From Cylindrodendrum hubeiense (lineage: Eukaryota; Ascomycota; Sordariomycetes; Hypocreales; Nectriaceae): DNA of 64,000 bases. Within the stretch, counting starts at the first letter, position 1. Each line of letters opens with the position of its first letter. The stretch covers positions 1 through 64,000 of the forward strand of contig JAANBB010000086.1 of the NCBI GenBank assembly GCA_014621425.1. Direction: 5' to 3'. Shown here piece after piece: positions 1 to 11,730 of the stretch. The translations under genes and the position numbers were made by a program. Under the pieces are notes generated by a model. It saw only the letters and a list, made by a program, of their open reading frames with translations. It ran no database searches and was not told where the DNA came from.

Positions 1-322
1 CGCGGAAGCTAAAGGGCGGCAGGCCGTCGAGCGGCGTGATGATGGTGGCGAAGAAGCCCACCGAGTCGAGCGTGGTGCCGCTGTAGACGCCCGTCATCTT
101 AGCCAGTGTCTCGGGCAGGCGGCCGGGGCGCGAGGGCTTAAGGAGGGCCTGGGGCGCCGGGATGAGGCGCGGGAGCAGGCACAGCAGCGAGGCCGTGATG
201 GTCTGCGAGTGCTCGGCCATCGACGACTCGCCAATGACGGCGAGCAGCGTGACGACATCGAGCGACCAGCTGTTTTTGACGCTGGGGAACCATTTCCAGT
301 TGGGGTCGTTGGGCTCGGCCAT
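1..322 (-). CDS. 5' part of an unrecognised protein-coding gene
   Basis: An ATG at 322 opens a frame that runs without a stop off the left edge, giving the first 107 residues of a protein. It begins MAEPNDPNWKWFPSV and has moderately hydrophobic stretches near residues 18-32 and 40-55, plus a GVYSGTTLDSVGFF segment near residue 78. Codon use is GC-rich in third positions, like the neighbouring genes, and the frame stays open for its whole visible length. I recognise no domain, and too little is visible to assign a function. There is no obvious cleavable signal peptide. An intron beyond the edge cannot be excluded. Confidence 0.6.
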   Translation of the reverse strand, partial: MAEPNDPNWKWFPSVKNSWSLDVVTLLAVIGESSMAEHSQTITASLLCLLPRLIPAPQALLKPSRPGRLPETLAKMTGVYSGTTLDSVGFFATIITPLDGLPPFSFR

Positions 323-1563
323 TTGCTGTGGCTCGGGGGTAGTGCGGGAGTGTGGAAGTGGAAGTGGAAGTAAGAACAGGTGCTTCTTCCTTGCGCAAAG
401 TCTGTACGTCTGCCTGCGAGTATGGCGCGTCTTCGGCTGTCGTCTGTCGTCTGGACGTCTGTCACCTGCCTGTCGTTGTTGCTCGAGAGAGAAAGAGAGG
501 GAGCCAGAGCCAGGCAGATATGGTCAGTTGGCGGTTGCACAGTTGCACAGCCTGGTTTCGATGCGGGCCAGAAGCGACAACAGAATGCAAGTCAAAGGGG
601 CACAAGGTTGAAAGAGAGAGGGCCAACAACAAAACAAGCATGAAACAGGGCGCGGAAAAGACGGGCGTGGACCGCGAGAACCAGTCAAAAGCCGCGCGTC
701 AAGATGCAATCACGACGATGGAGCCAACAACTGCGACGACGACGAGTTGCTTCCGGGAATCTCGAAAGAAAGAGTCGTCCAACCGCCAAGATTCAAGTTC
801 AGACCGCGAACTGAGGCTGGAGCGTGGGGCTGAAACGGCTTGTTCCCGCGCCGTCCCCGCCCGCGCCGCCCAATCGCTTCCAGTTTCGCCGCCAACCGAC
901 GACGCACCAGCATGCGGTGCGCCACAGGACAGTCCCACAGTGGCAGCGGGCGCTAACACAGCCCGCTGCAAACTGTATCAAGTATGGGTCCCGTCCCCAC
1001 GAAGACGGTTAGGGATGCTGGGCGGCAACGATGAGACGATCAGTGGCGTCATGTTTCACATATGTGTGCAGAATATAATCCGATTCGTCAGAGGATCATA
1101 CTAAACTAGAAAGAAGAAGGATATCAGTAAGAAAGAAGGAAGAAGAAATAACAAAAAAAAAACGGAGACAAGGTATGAGCCTCTCTCACTGGTCAACCGT
1201 CAACCCCAACACATCTCGAACCGTCCCCTTGTGCAATATAATCAATCATTTGCTTCTCTAAACCATCCAATGCCGCGCGTGCGCTCAAGGCATGGTCGGA
1301 TATCTAACGAAAACCCCGGGAGCTATCCCGTTGGGTGCTCGACCCCTTTGCGCCATGTACCGTTCCCAAACGCCTCCATCCATCCATAACGGAAGACAGA
1401 AAGAAAGAAGAAAAAAAGAACCCCATAAAGTACCTGTCCGGCGCCCCTAAAGTTCCATGTGCTCCTGGGACTGCTCCTGGGACTGCTCCCAGGCCGGCAA
1501 TTCATAACTAGTCGTGGGTATAAAAGTCGTAATTCCATCACTCTGCGTTGCAACAACCGGGCC
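323..1563. other. Intergenic: promoter of the left-edge gene and 3' flank of the adenosine deaminase gene
   Basis: Both neighbours are on the minus strand, so this stretch holds the upstream region of the left-edge gene and the downstream flank of the deaminase. Open frames on the plus strand (for example 352-1104) have no recognisable domain and look like chance frames in GC-rich DNA. A purine-rich AAGAAGGA stretch lies near 1108-1165. I see no RNA gene here. Confidence 0.5.
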
Positions 1564-3618
1564 TCAGGCCAGCTTAGGGCCGTTGTCGTGCGTGGCAATC
1601 AACCACCGGATGAACTCCTTCCACTCCTTCTCCCATTGCGCTGAGATTCTTTCAAACTCTTCCGCGTTGAGGCAGGAGTGCTGGAGGCTCCATAGAACAA
1701 GCTGCTTCCAGCCGTAGAGGCCCATGTTGTCCTTGCCAACCATGACTTGGTAGAAATCATGCGAGAGTGAAGATCTTTATTAATTGTTAGCGTTTACTCT
1801 TCGCTAGTAGAGAGAGGGTCATTGTAGAATCACTCACCGAAATAGGGTTCCGTTGTCAGAGCTCACTGTGCAGTGCACATTGTTCGCCAAGAGCTGATAC
1901 ATGGTGTGACCACTGGCCCGCGGCGTAAGACCCAGAATCTCGTTGGAGATAGGGCACACCTCCAGACAAATGTTGCGCTCCTTCATGTGCTGCATGATGT
2001 AAGGATGCTTTGCCAGCGCAAACCCGTGGCCGATGCGCTTCGAGTTAAGGAGGAGCGCATCCACAAGGTTGGCGTCGGTATCGGTGCCCATATCCAGAGT
2101 CTCGCCGCAGTGGAAAAGGAACGGAATATCCAGGTTATCTTGTCGGCATAGCTGCTGGAACTCGAGGAGCTCTGGGATGAAGTCCTTCAAGGGTCGTCCC
2201 TTGGCCTCTTCACCAACGAGATCGAACCCTACAAACACTGGTCAGCACATATATAGAGAGGTGAGCTTGTGCTCCACGCCTTCTTCTTACCTGCAATCCA
2301 CTGTGGCCAGTCCTTCTTGAACTGACGGCACTCGTCAAGGGCTGCCTTGACATCCTGTTGCCGGAAGGACCGAGGGGTGCAGTATATGACCTTCAAGCCG
2401 CCAAAGGACTTGTTCTCTTTGGCCATGTCATCCTGGAACGCTTCCACCTCATCAATGATGATCTTCATGATGCCCCGGTTGTCAATGGGTCCTGTGCCGT
2501 CGTCATGGTAGAGCTGGTTGTTGGTCATAAAGTTTGGTCGAATCTCAGCGTACTGGATGTTGTCCTTCATAAAGTCCTCGAGGCATTTGCGGGTATACCG
2601 ATGGTATGCCGTCTTATAGTTGAAGAGTCCCTTCATCATTCTTGTCCGGCCATTGAACCTTTCCCACGCACTATAAATCATTAGAATTATAAGATATGAG
2701 AGAACTCAAGTGTATATAAACTTACCCAGATGATGTCTGCAGATGGTTGTGTGTTTCTTGCTCATCAAATACCAGCTTATTCAGTAGCCACTCCTCGGCA
2801 GAGGTCTTATTGTAATATTGGGGAAAGCGGTTGAGGAATTCTTTAAACTGCATGGTCTGGCGAGGCTCATAGGCGGCAGAGAACAAGTCGCCGGGGCACT
2901 CCTTTTCAGGGCTCATGATGGAGAACTGGATCTCGCACTGGTCGTAGCTCGCGCAGCCGTCGTCAGAGACGAGGGGGATGTTGCTGGTGATGAACATGCG
3001 ATCCATGTCCTTGGCGATGTTCAGCAGCACACTGGGGGCGAGGCAGGCGTTGAAGTGGATGTGGAGATGGGCGCCCTTGGGCATGTGGCGGGCGACGTCG
3101 AACAGGGCCGTCTGGTTTATGAGAGGCAGGTTAGACAGGAAGTGATCGCCGGCGAACCTGGGGTGCTTCTGTCCGCCGAAGCCGGCCCGGGGCGGGGCGG
3201 CGTCATAGACGCCGGCCTTGTCCTCGCGCTTGAGGCGCTGGATGATGGCCTCGGCGCGGCGCTCGTCGGAGGAGCTCTCGCTGCGGCAGCGGAAGTCAAA
3301 GTCGAGCGTCTTCTCGCGGTCGAGCATCTGAGTGCGCAGGGCGAGGTAGTCGTCGACAGAGGCATAGCCGGCGTCGGGGTTGATGCCGCGCCAGGCAGGC
3401 TGCTTGGCCGGGTCCAATGTCGCAATGTCGGCGTCGTGGGCGTCGATGAGGCCCCGGGCGGCGGCGACCTCACGCTGAGGGACGCGGGCCGAGACGGGCA
3501 GCTTCTTGAGGGTGCGAGGGAATCGGGCCATGGTTGTGGTGAGGGCGCTGGCTTCCTTGGTGTTGTCGTCTGACTGGCCTTCTTCATTCGAGTCGGCCCT
3601 GGAGCAGAGCGCGCCCAT
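1564..3618 (-). CDS. Adenosine deaminase-related growth factor (ADGF/CECR1) family deaminase
   Basis: Four exons, 3618-2726, 2670-2291, 2228-1838 and 1774-1564, give 624 residues with GT-AG introns of 55, 62 and 63 nt. The metal-dependent adenosine deaminase signatures are all present: HLHIH (His184, 186, 188), HCGE (His464, Glu467), RIGHG (His492) and SSDNG (Asp549). The long N-terminal extension and overall length match the ADGF/CECR1 branch rather than short cytosolic adenosine deaminases. The expected reaction is deamination of adenosine or a related purine nucleoside to inosine and ammonia; the true substrate is not shown. Unlike secreted animal ADGFs there is no signal peptide. Instead the protein begins MGALCSR, with Gly2, Cys5 and Ser6, which fits an N-myristoylation/palmitoylation site and suggests membrane attachment. 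The family call is firm; substrate and location are inferred. Confidence 0.9.
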
Positions 3619-5727
3619 TTAATACGTCTCGGGAGGTGAGGGCGCCGGCTCGGTCACAGTGAATATGAGAGGCAGCAGGGCGTGACTGGATGCTGATGCG
3701 CCTCGGCGGAGGTCGGCAGGTCGGCGGTGCTGGATGGATGCGGAGAGTGACACACGGGCTATACTTTGGCTCTAGAAGCATTGACAAGCGGCCGCCTTGC
3801 TGGGTTCAGGCGTGACGATGTGTTGGAGGTGCTGGCGCACTGCTGGCGGCAGGGGCTGGAAGCGCGAGTGGAAATGATGGCGCCTAGGCAAGCGTGAGGC
3901 TGAGCGATGAGAGGTCTGACACTTTGGCGAGGGATGTGGCTGGCAGGTTTCTGGTGCGTGATGATGCGAGCAAGCCCGGCGGGACGGTCGGTTAATAAGG
4001 AACTCGGCGCACAAAGAGAAGCGACCTGGGAGCCACGGCTGTGTTTGCGCACCCGGGTGGTACACGGTACAGGAAGGATTGGTACACAAAGAAGAGAACA
4101 GAACGAGAAACAAGGCCCAAGCGAGGCAAAGGGAACGCCCGCAAGACCCAACCGACAGTGCGAAACCGCGCGAAAGAGTGCCCAAAGTGCTGGCAGAGGG
4201 GCAGCTGTCGCAAGGCTGATGGCCCTCAGGGCGGGGAGTGGACGATGGTGGGGGGGAATCTGATCAGTGCATCTGCGCGCAGCTGCATCGCCCTCGGCCC
4301 CCCCATCGTCGGGCTCCCCAACCACTGAGGGCCGCTGTAGGCACAGGTACCGGTCACTGGAGGCTTACTCCCGGCCGGCGGGTGTCAGGGGGACTTCAGT
4401 CGCGTGCTGATGGTCCCCCCTGGAGAGATCGCCCCGAATCGGGACTAGCCGCCACAAGAGCTCTCCGGATATCCGCAATTGGGCTGGTTGCCTCGCGAGG
4501 CTGTTTTATTCGCCTTTCCCCATCTTGTCCACTCCTGTCCCCCTCCCGTCCACCTTGTACTCCCAGCTTGCCGCATCCGTCATGGCGTCCTCCCTGCGGC
4601 CGTACACTTTCTTTGATTTTCATTCCATCAACACCATCACGGACCATCGTGGGGTCCAACCCAAGCTCCCGGTACGCTGCCCCATTTCCTGGATCCCACT
4701 TCAGGGGCCTCATGCATGGGGCTTAGCTGTCTCACCGCGGTTCGCCCTTCTCAAAGACTCCGTCTGGTTCAACGTTTGACCCATCCTTGCTGCACTACAA
4801 ACATAGTTCTTCTACTTCTTGGCGCCCTCTTTAGGAAACCTCCGGCCAGGGCGTTTCTTGATATTCCTTCACGTCGCCCCATCTACTTAGCATTCGCCCT
4901 ACTCTAAACTAACTCAGTAGTGCTTGGTGGTTTCCATTATAGTCTCAACCCCAGACTAGGCAGAAAGGATGGCAGATTCCTCCTCCTCCTTGCCTTCCTA
5001 TTTGCCCTCCTCTTGACCCTCCTCTTGACTCTCCTTGATATTGCCTCATGCTACCCACACTTACACCATACTCCCTACATACCGCCATTGAATTTATCCC
5101 CAGCAATGAACATGCTCTAAATGCATCGCCTCCTTGGTTCCCCTTTACCGCCTGACACGCCCTTCGCCGGTAAGCCCCATCGTCTCACATATAAGCCTTA
5201 CACAGCCAACCCCAGCTACTAAGTGGATCAACAACTACCAGTAGATCACCGCCAACCTCATGCTCACCATGACCGAGCTCAATGCCTCTCCATGAATCAA
5301 AATAGCGTCACCTCGTAATGACCTCGTAATGACAAAGTCCCTCCCAGCACTGCCCCAGTCTGCACATACTCACCCCCAGATTCTTCCACTCTGGTCGCAC
5401 ATCACGCAACCCCTTTCACAACACTTCCGCATTTCATGGTGAAAAGTCCTGTATTGCAGCGCCCCTCCTGCCTGGTATACAAAGTCTATCCAGTATCGTC
5501 GACATTACATCAAGTTATCCATGAATCCCACCCTAATATAAAAGTACAGAGGCAGTGCAATCACCTTTTGCCGGTGGGATCTTAGTCTCTAATAAGCCTG
5601 TCCCATCATCTCGCATTCCCTGTTATTCTCTGCCCCTCGTTAAGCCCAGACGCCATCGGCAATCAGCCCGTTGTCATTTCCACAGGCTGCGAGGTTGAAC
5701 TCGGAATGGCCTCCAAGGCTCCTCGCC
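3619..5727. other. Intergenic: deaminase promoter and BLM10 3' flank
   Basis: About 2.1 kb between two minus-strand genes. The part next to 3618 is the upstream region of the deaminase gene. The remainder is pyrimidine-rich, with CTCCTCTTGACCCTCCTC-like repeats around 4980-5035. No reading frame here has a recognisable domain or plausible splice partners. Confidence 0.5.
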
Positions 5728-8700
5728 TTAGGCGAAGTAGCTCTTCCACAATACACCCTCCAAATCTTCCAACTGTTCCGACGTGAAATACTACCCAGCG
5801 TTAGTAATCTAGTGCATTCACAATCCCCACCGCCTTGTCTGGGCGGGGTTAGGAGAAACGTACCTTTTGATCCACAGTCCAGCTGTCCTGCCTTGTCTTC
5901 TTGAACTCGCTCAGAATTGCCTTTGTTGCCTTGCCCACCACTCCAGGGTCGCCCGCAGCTCTCCTTGCCAAGTTTGCCAACACCTCGGGCATCCACTCCG
6001 GTGGCGGAGTCGCGTAAGGGAATGCCTCGATCAAGGCGCCCAGTCCTAGGACTGCGGCGTGCCTCCTTGTGATTTGCTTGTGCACATCTACTGGCGTCTC
6101 TGTACCAGGTACCTGTCGCCCACGCTTGGGCATTGGGTTGGACCGCAGCTCATCCTCGAACCGAGCCTTGAGGTGTGCAATCATCGGCTCACGAATGCGT
6201 CGAGGCGAGCACCGGATCATGCCAGCCAGCGTGGTGGAGGCGCAGGAGCGCACCTCTAGCTGTGAGTCACCTAGCATATCCGACACGGCGTTGAAAAGGA
6301 GGTCTCTCTGGGCACGCCGGGTCAGGAAAATCCGCCTAAAGTAGATCACCTGCATGTTGACCAGCGCCCGCAAGCGCTGATGCCAGCTGGCAGCCGTCTT
6401 GCCGATACGAATGAGCGCCTCGATGAACTGCGCATCTTCCCCATCTCGGAATGGGATGTTGGGGAGGTGGCGGTATACGTGGTATGCAAGCCTCATCAGC
6501 TCGGGGTCTTCCTTGACATCCATCATGTGCAGGAGCTCCTCCATGAAGGGTGTAGGAAAGAAGGGCACGAGCTGGGTGCACTCATGTGACGAAAGGGTGC
6601 AGTCAAGCCACATTAACACCGTCTTGGAACCTGATGTATACGAACTGGGCGTCTGCTGACCAGGGGCTCGCTCATGGCGCCAGTTCTCTAGGCGGCCAAA
6701 CACTTCCTTGATGGTCGAGGAGAACTCCTCAGTAGGTCGGTAAGGCCGAATACCAATGGATGAATCTGCCTTGTTCTCGTCCAAGAGCTTGCTAACATTC
6801 TCGAATGACTCGTGGTATCTTGTCTTGTAGATCACCGACAAAACGCGACCGATAGCCTCACGCACTGCCTTGTATGGGTGATCGATGTGCGCCAAAAAGT
6901 CCTCGAGAATCGGCGTCTCGTGACGGAAGTGCCAACCACCATCGGCGACGATGAACTCCAGCAACTGGACCTTCGACGACTCCTTGAAGGCGGCGTTGGA
7001 AGTCATGTCCAGACGGAAAGATCGCAAAACATCCACGATTTCGTGCGACCGACGAGGATCCTTCGAGTCCAATATCAGATGGAGGCATGTCAGCCAATAC
7101 TGCAAGTTCTCCGGAGTCAGGTCATCCGCGAAGATCTTGAGCAGGAATGGGGCGGCGAACTCCCAAACTCGGTTGCGGATGTCTGGCGGGTCGTCACTGG
7201 AGCCTGCAAGCAAGGCACCCAGGATCTCTGATGTGGCTCGGTGTTGGTGCTTGTCATTGCCATCGCCGTACACCTCCGTGGTCAGTTCCTTGATATCCTC
7301 CATTGTCACGGCGGTCTTGCCATAGTGCATCAAGTCAAACACGTGCATCAGTAAATAAACGTTGCTCATGCGGAACCTGTCTGTCGAGGAATCTCGTGGC
7401 TCCTGCTTGAGGTAGTCGAAGCAATTGGAGAACCATTCACGAGTCACTGTCTTGCCGATCTGATCCCTGACGGCACTTTCAACCTCGTCATAGGCATCAA
7501 ATGGAAGCGGCTTGGCACGGAAAGCCGTGAACTTCTTTCCCCAGACGAGCCAGCCAGGGTGGTCTGAATCAACCATGTATTCCGCGTTGCCGGGCTGCTT
7601 AAAGGATTCAAGGAAGCGCTGAGTAAATTCAGCGTCACCCTTCTCCACTGGAATCGCTACCCTGTTTCTATCACCGATTTCCTTTTCGAGAAGATAGTTG
7701 CGGTACTCATGGCCATAGACAGCGCGCATATCGATTGCAGTGAAAACCGCAGTAAACGCATTGAGGTAGTATCCTCTCAGGCCAGGATGGGGGTCATTTG
7801 TACCGTGGGCAACCAGGTCAACGAACTCGGCAGGGGCTACACCGACGAATCGAAGGCAGAGGTTCGTCGCGAAGATAGCACAGCGAGTAGCAATCTTCCA
7901 GTGGGCACCCTTGGCCAGTCGTGTGAGCTCCAGGCCAAGGTTGGCCTTGGATTCCTCCACTCTACTTCGGCGTTGAATGATGAACTGGTGACGCGAATCA
8001 ATTGCGGCGGTGACCTCCTCTGCTGGTTTAATCGTGCTGACAACGGTGTCGTCCACAATGATCATCCGCTCAAAGGGTTTCCCGAAGTCAATCAGGGTGT
8101 ACAAAGCAGATGATCCTAGGTTTTGAATGGACGGCTTATCGATACCAGCAGTCTCAATGTACAGTCGCATAGCCTCGGGAGCGAAGCGCCAGTCTTTGAG
8201 CAAAGTCTTGATCAGAGACGTGAATAGCAAGGTGTACATGCCACCCTTAATTCGATCGTGATCATTGGTCTCAATAGCGTGCCTCCATTTCTCTAGGATG
8301 ACAGGGATCACCAAGGGCTTGCCACCTATGAGTGCCTTCAGGGACGAGTCCTGCGCGCTCTGCGCCACTCGCCGAACATCAGCGTACAGTGACAGAGAGG
8401 ACTCGGCGAGATCGAGCAAAAGTCGTTTATCCAGTTCACTCTTCTGCCTTGCGGATGCGTTGTGTTTGCGACGCAGGAGCTGGTATGCCTCGGCTCTCTT
8501 AATGAGCAATGGGCGAGGGTATACTTTTCTTAGACCCTTGATCTTAAAGGCGGAGATGTCTGCCTTATACAGCCTCAAATGCCTTTCAAGGGGGTGGGCT
8601 GAACGTTCGATGCCGACATCAGTGATCCAAGTGCGGTAAGCAGCATACAGCGCTGTGAAGCAGTTGACATCATCCTCCTGGTTCTCGTTAAGGAAGGAGT

Positions 8701-11700
8701 GTGTCTTTGTGAGAAGATGACCCAGCTCATCTCGCAGATCATGGATCTTGCCGTAGGCAGGATCACTAGATTTAAGGAGATATCCTGCCTTGTAGCGGAA
8801 CTGGGGTCGTAGCTCCTCGTCCTCAGCAACTTCGGCAAGCGGGTCCTCTTCCTCATCCACCATCATCTCGTCCTCGTCGCCGACATCATGTTCCTCGGCG
8901 GTGACACCGTTGATCACTCCGGACGCCCGCTCTGGGTCAAACATGGTGGCCATTCCAGACGTAACAAGACGAATCTGCTGCATAAGTCTGGAGACTTCGT
9001 CGGACCATACCTTGTTCTTTCCCTTCCTGCTCACTGGTGGGTTGTCGCTCATCAAAAGCTCGAGTTGCTCCTTGGCCGACCTAGTCTGCGATGCGAAGAG
9101 CTCAACAGCAAAGTCAACCTCGGCAGGGGAGGGCTGATGCCAGCGAATAGTGAGGTCAGCTGGTGCAGTAGTCTTGCCCCAGTCATCAACATCGATACCA
9201 CGCTTGATGACGTCGGGTTCGTACAGTGCGTGATCGATGGGATAGGTGTGAGTCAAATTCAGGAGGAGATGATGGATGAAATTGGAGATGAGGATGGTTG
9301 GCAGGCCGCGGCAATGCTCTTGCATGTACCCTGCGATTCCTAGAAGCTCTTCCTTATACTTGAGCACCTCGCTGCCGACGTGAACAACTGCCATTGCTAG
9401 CATGCTGACATACCACACAAGGGCACGGTCTCGAGGCAGGTAGTCAGTTCCGCTGCTTCGGTCAGAAGCGGCGTTGTTGAAATCGATTTCGCTTCGAATA
9501 TTCGCAACTAGCATAGGGATGAAAACCTTCAAAGTCTTCTCGGGGTTGACTTTGCAAAGGGCGTTAAGAATCCAGGCCATCGCATCTCTAGCCTGGTGGA
9601 CGACATGGCTAGAAACAAACGACGCAACCTTGTCCAGAGCCATGTCAAAAAGCTCTGGCGACAATGACGCGAACAAAGGCGACAGAGCTGCGGGCAGTGC
9701 ATTGATGACATTATCTTCGGGAGTACCTCCTCGGACCTGATTGGCATCCGGCAAATTTTCCAAGAGGGTGAACACCTTACCCAGGAAGGTCAACATGAAC
9801 TCTCCAAACCCGGTAGTCGATGATCTCAAAATGTTGGCCTCATCCTCGTCACTTAGCTCGTTATTGTAATCGATCTTGACGTTCTGGCCATCCCGCTCCA
9901 TGCGGTCCATCTCACCTTGAACCCACTGCATGGCTAGTGTTGTGTCATGAATATGGCTGCCCTCTTTGTTTAAAGTCACCATGGGAATGCTGAAAGCGAC
10001 ACTCTGGATAAAGTTCAGAGTGTATTGTGTCTTGTTAAGATCATTGGCATCAATACCCGGCAGGGCAAGAGCCAATAACGCGGTGATATGGCAGCGGTAT
10101 CCCTTGAGTTTGGACATGACATTGGCAATCATCTGCAGTCCATTCAGACTTGAGGTAGTTCTGTGGACCTCAACCAAGCCCTGAAGACTCGGGTAGAAGC
10201 GCTGCAAAGCGCCGGGGAGAACCAAATCCGGCTCGAGATAAGCAAGTCCCTGAAGAGCGCTGTAGTAGTAGTAAGATACTCTAGTGCTCTTTGAGAACAA
10301 GCCCATGAAAGTAACTTCTTTCAGCGACGAGACGAATCTCTTTTTGAGTTCATCGTTAATTCTGCGCTCCTGGGGGATATCGAGCTCCCCGCTCTGTTCG
10401 CGGTTCCATCGCGAGACAAATGCCTCGGTTAGGTACAGCGTGAGCTGGCCCAGCATTGTGGTCCACGCGCCTTGATTAGACGGGTGAAAGAAGGTATCAA
10501 TAGATTCCATAAATCCTTCCAAACTGGAGATGATGGAGTCCCCTTCACCCAGCGTGGCGGGGGAGAGGGAGCTCACAATCAAACGAGCGACCATGTATGC
10601 CACAGGGTATTTCTTCTTGTCTTTCTCCACGTAAACGCCGGCCCCAGACAAGTAATCGAGGGGAGTGTAGGGGGAGTTCGCTTGGCCAACAGGGATCTGG
10701 GTCAGTCGCAAAATGGCCGTAAAGATCAGGTCAGACTGGTCTTTGGTAAAGATTCCATGGGCGGCAAATGGGACGTGGGAACAATGCATGTGATCTCTTG
10801 CCATCCGGGAAAAAAGGTCGATGAAGAAGACATCGAATGCTTTAGAGCGGTTTATAATCGACCAAAGGTGGAAGAGAGTAGGGAAGAAATCACTGGGTTG
10901 CGACTGGTGCTCATGCACGGGTGCTGGATGACTCGGCAGCAACGAGTTGAGGATGCCCACGACGATGAAGGCATTCGGCAACTCATTCACACTGAAGAAG
11001 GGCAAGAACTCTTCTAGCATGGCCCGACGGTCGGCGGGGTCAAAGTATATATGGGCGTGGGTGCACAGCTTCAGCAGCTGCTTAGTCGATCGTCTTCGGT
11101 TGCTCTGGTGGGCGGGGACTTCAGAGGGTAGGACCCAGGCCTTGATTTCGTTCCACAGCGGGCGCCAGTCGAGCGTGAGGTCCTCTCCGGGTTTTAGGTA
11201 GTGGTTTTTCCTGTTAAGGTCAGTTAAATCCAAGTTGTGTGATGCGGCAAGGGCCAGCGGGCGCACCTCGTCAGGGTCAACACCATGCGCAAGAATCGGT
11301 CAGCGGCGGTGGCATCCAGGCCCGGGGCGAGGGCGAGGGAGTAGTAGAGCTTGGCTAGCTTCGCCCTCAGCTCCCTTGTCATCTCAAACTTGAGATTGAG
11401 CCATCCTTGCAGCTCCCGGGTCCAGTGAAGGGCACCAGGGGAGAAATCCTCGGCCTTGATGGCGATGTAGAGCTGCTTCAGGATCCCTTGCAGGGCGGCA
11501 TCACGCTGGGCTTCCTCTTCAACCTGGAACGGGAGCTGCTGAAAGTAGGCAAATGTGCGCGGTCGGTAGCGTTTCTTGTCGTCTTCGTCGGACTTGGAGC
11601 AGGGGATGCCGGGGGAGGTGGCTCGGGAGATGGGCTCGTATGGCATGAAGTTGGCGAGCAGGTGGGATGCCGACGCCGCCGGCAGGGCGGCGTGCGAACC

Positions 11701-11730
11701 CGAGGGGCGAGGGCCAATGTTCTCGTCCAT
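5728..11730 (-). CDS. BLM10: Proteasome activator BLM10/PA200
   Basis: Three exons, 11730-11267, 11210-5864 and 5790-5728, give 1,957 residues, with introns of 56 and 73 nt. This is the giant HEAT-repeat proteasome activator, a dome-shaped cap that binds the ends of the 20S core in nucleus and cytosol and modulates its gate. Its length lies between human PA200 (1,843) and yeast Blm10 (about 2,140). The first intron restores a continuous LTLTR-KNHYLKPGEDLT junction. The last short exon encodes the conserved C-terminal tail ending LWKSYFA. The final three residues Tyr-Phe-Ala match the HbYX-type anchor (YYA in yeast Blm10) that docks into 20S alpha pockets, with Phe at the usual Tyr. An acidic stretch (EDEMMVDEEEDPLAE) lies in the middle, as expected of an internal flexible loop. 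GCTCAG tandem copies sit just upstream of the start. Confidence 0.93.

Noticed and set aside
352..1104. 250-codon plus-strand open frame
   Set aside because: Overlaps the upstream region of the left-edge gene, has no recognisable domain and has shorter rival frames of similar quality; probably chance in GC-rich DNA.
2818..3573. 251-codon frame antisense to the adenosine deaminase exon 1
   Set aside because: Same reason: shadow of a GC-rich exon, valine/glycine-rich with no domain.
11211..11266. Apparent frameshift between the first part and main part of BLM10
   Set aside because: A 56-nt GT-AG intron joins LTLTR to KNHYLKPGEDLT exactly, so no frameshift is needed.
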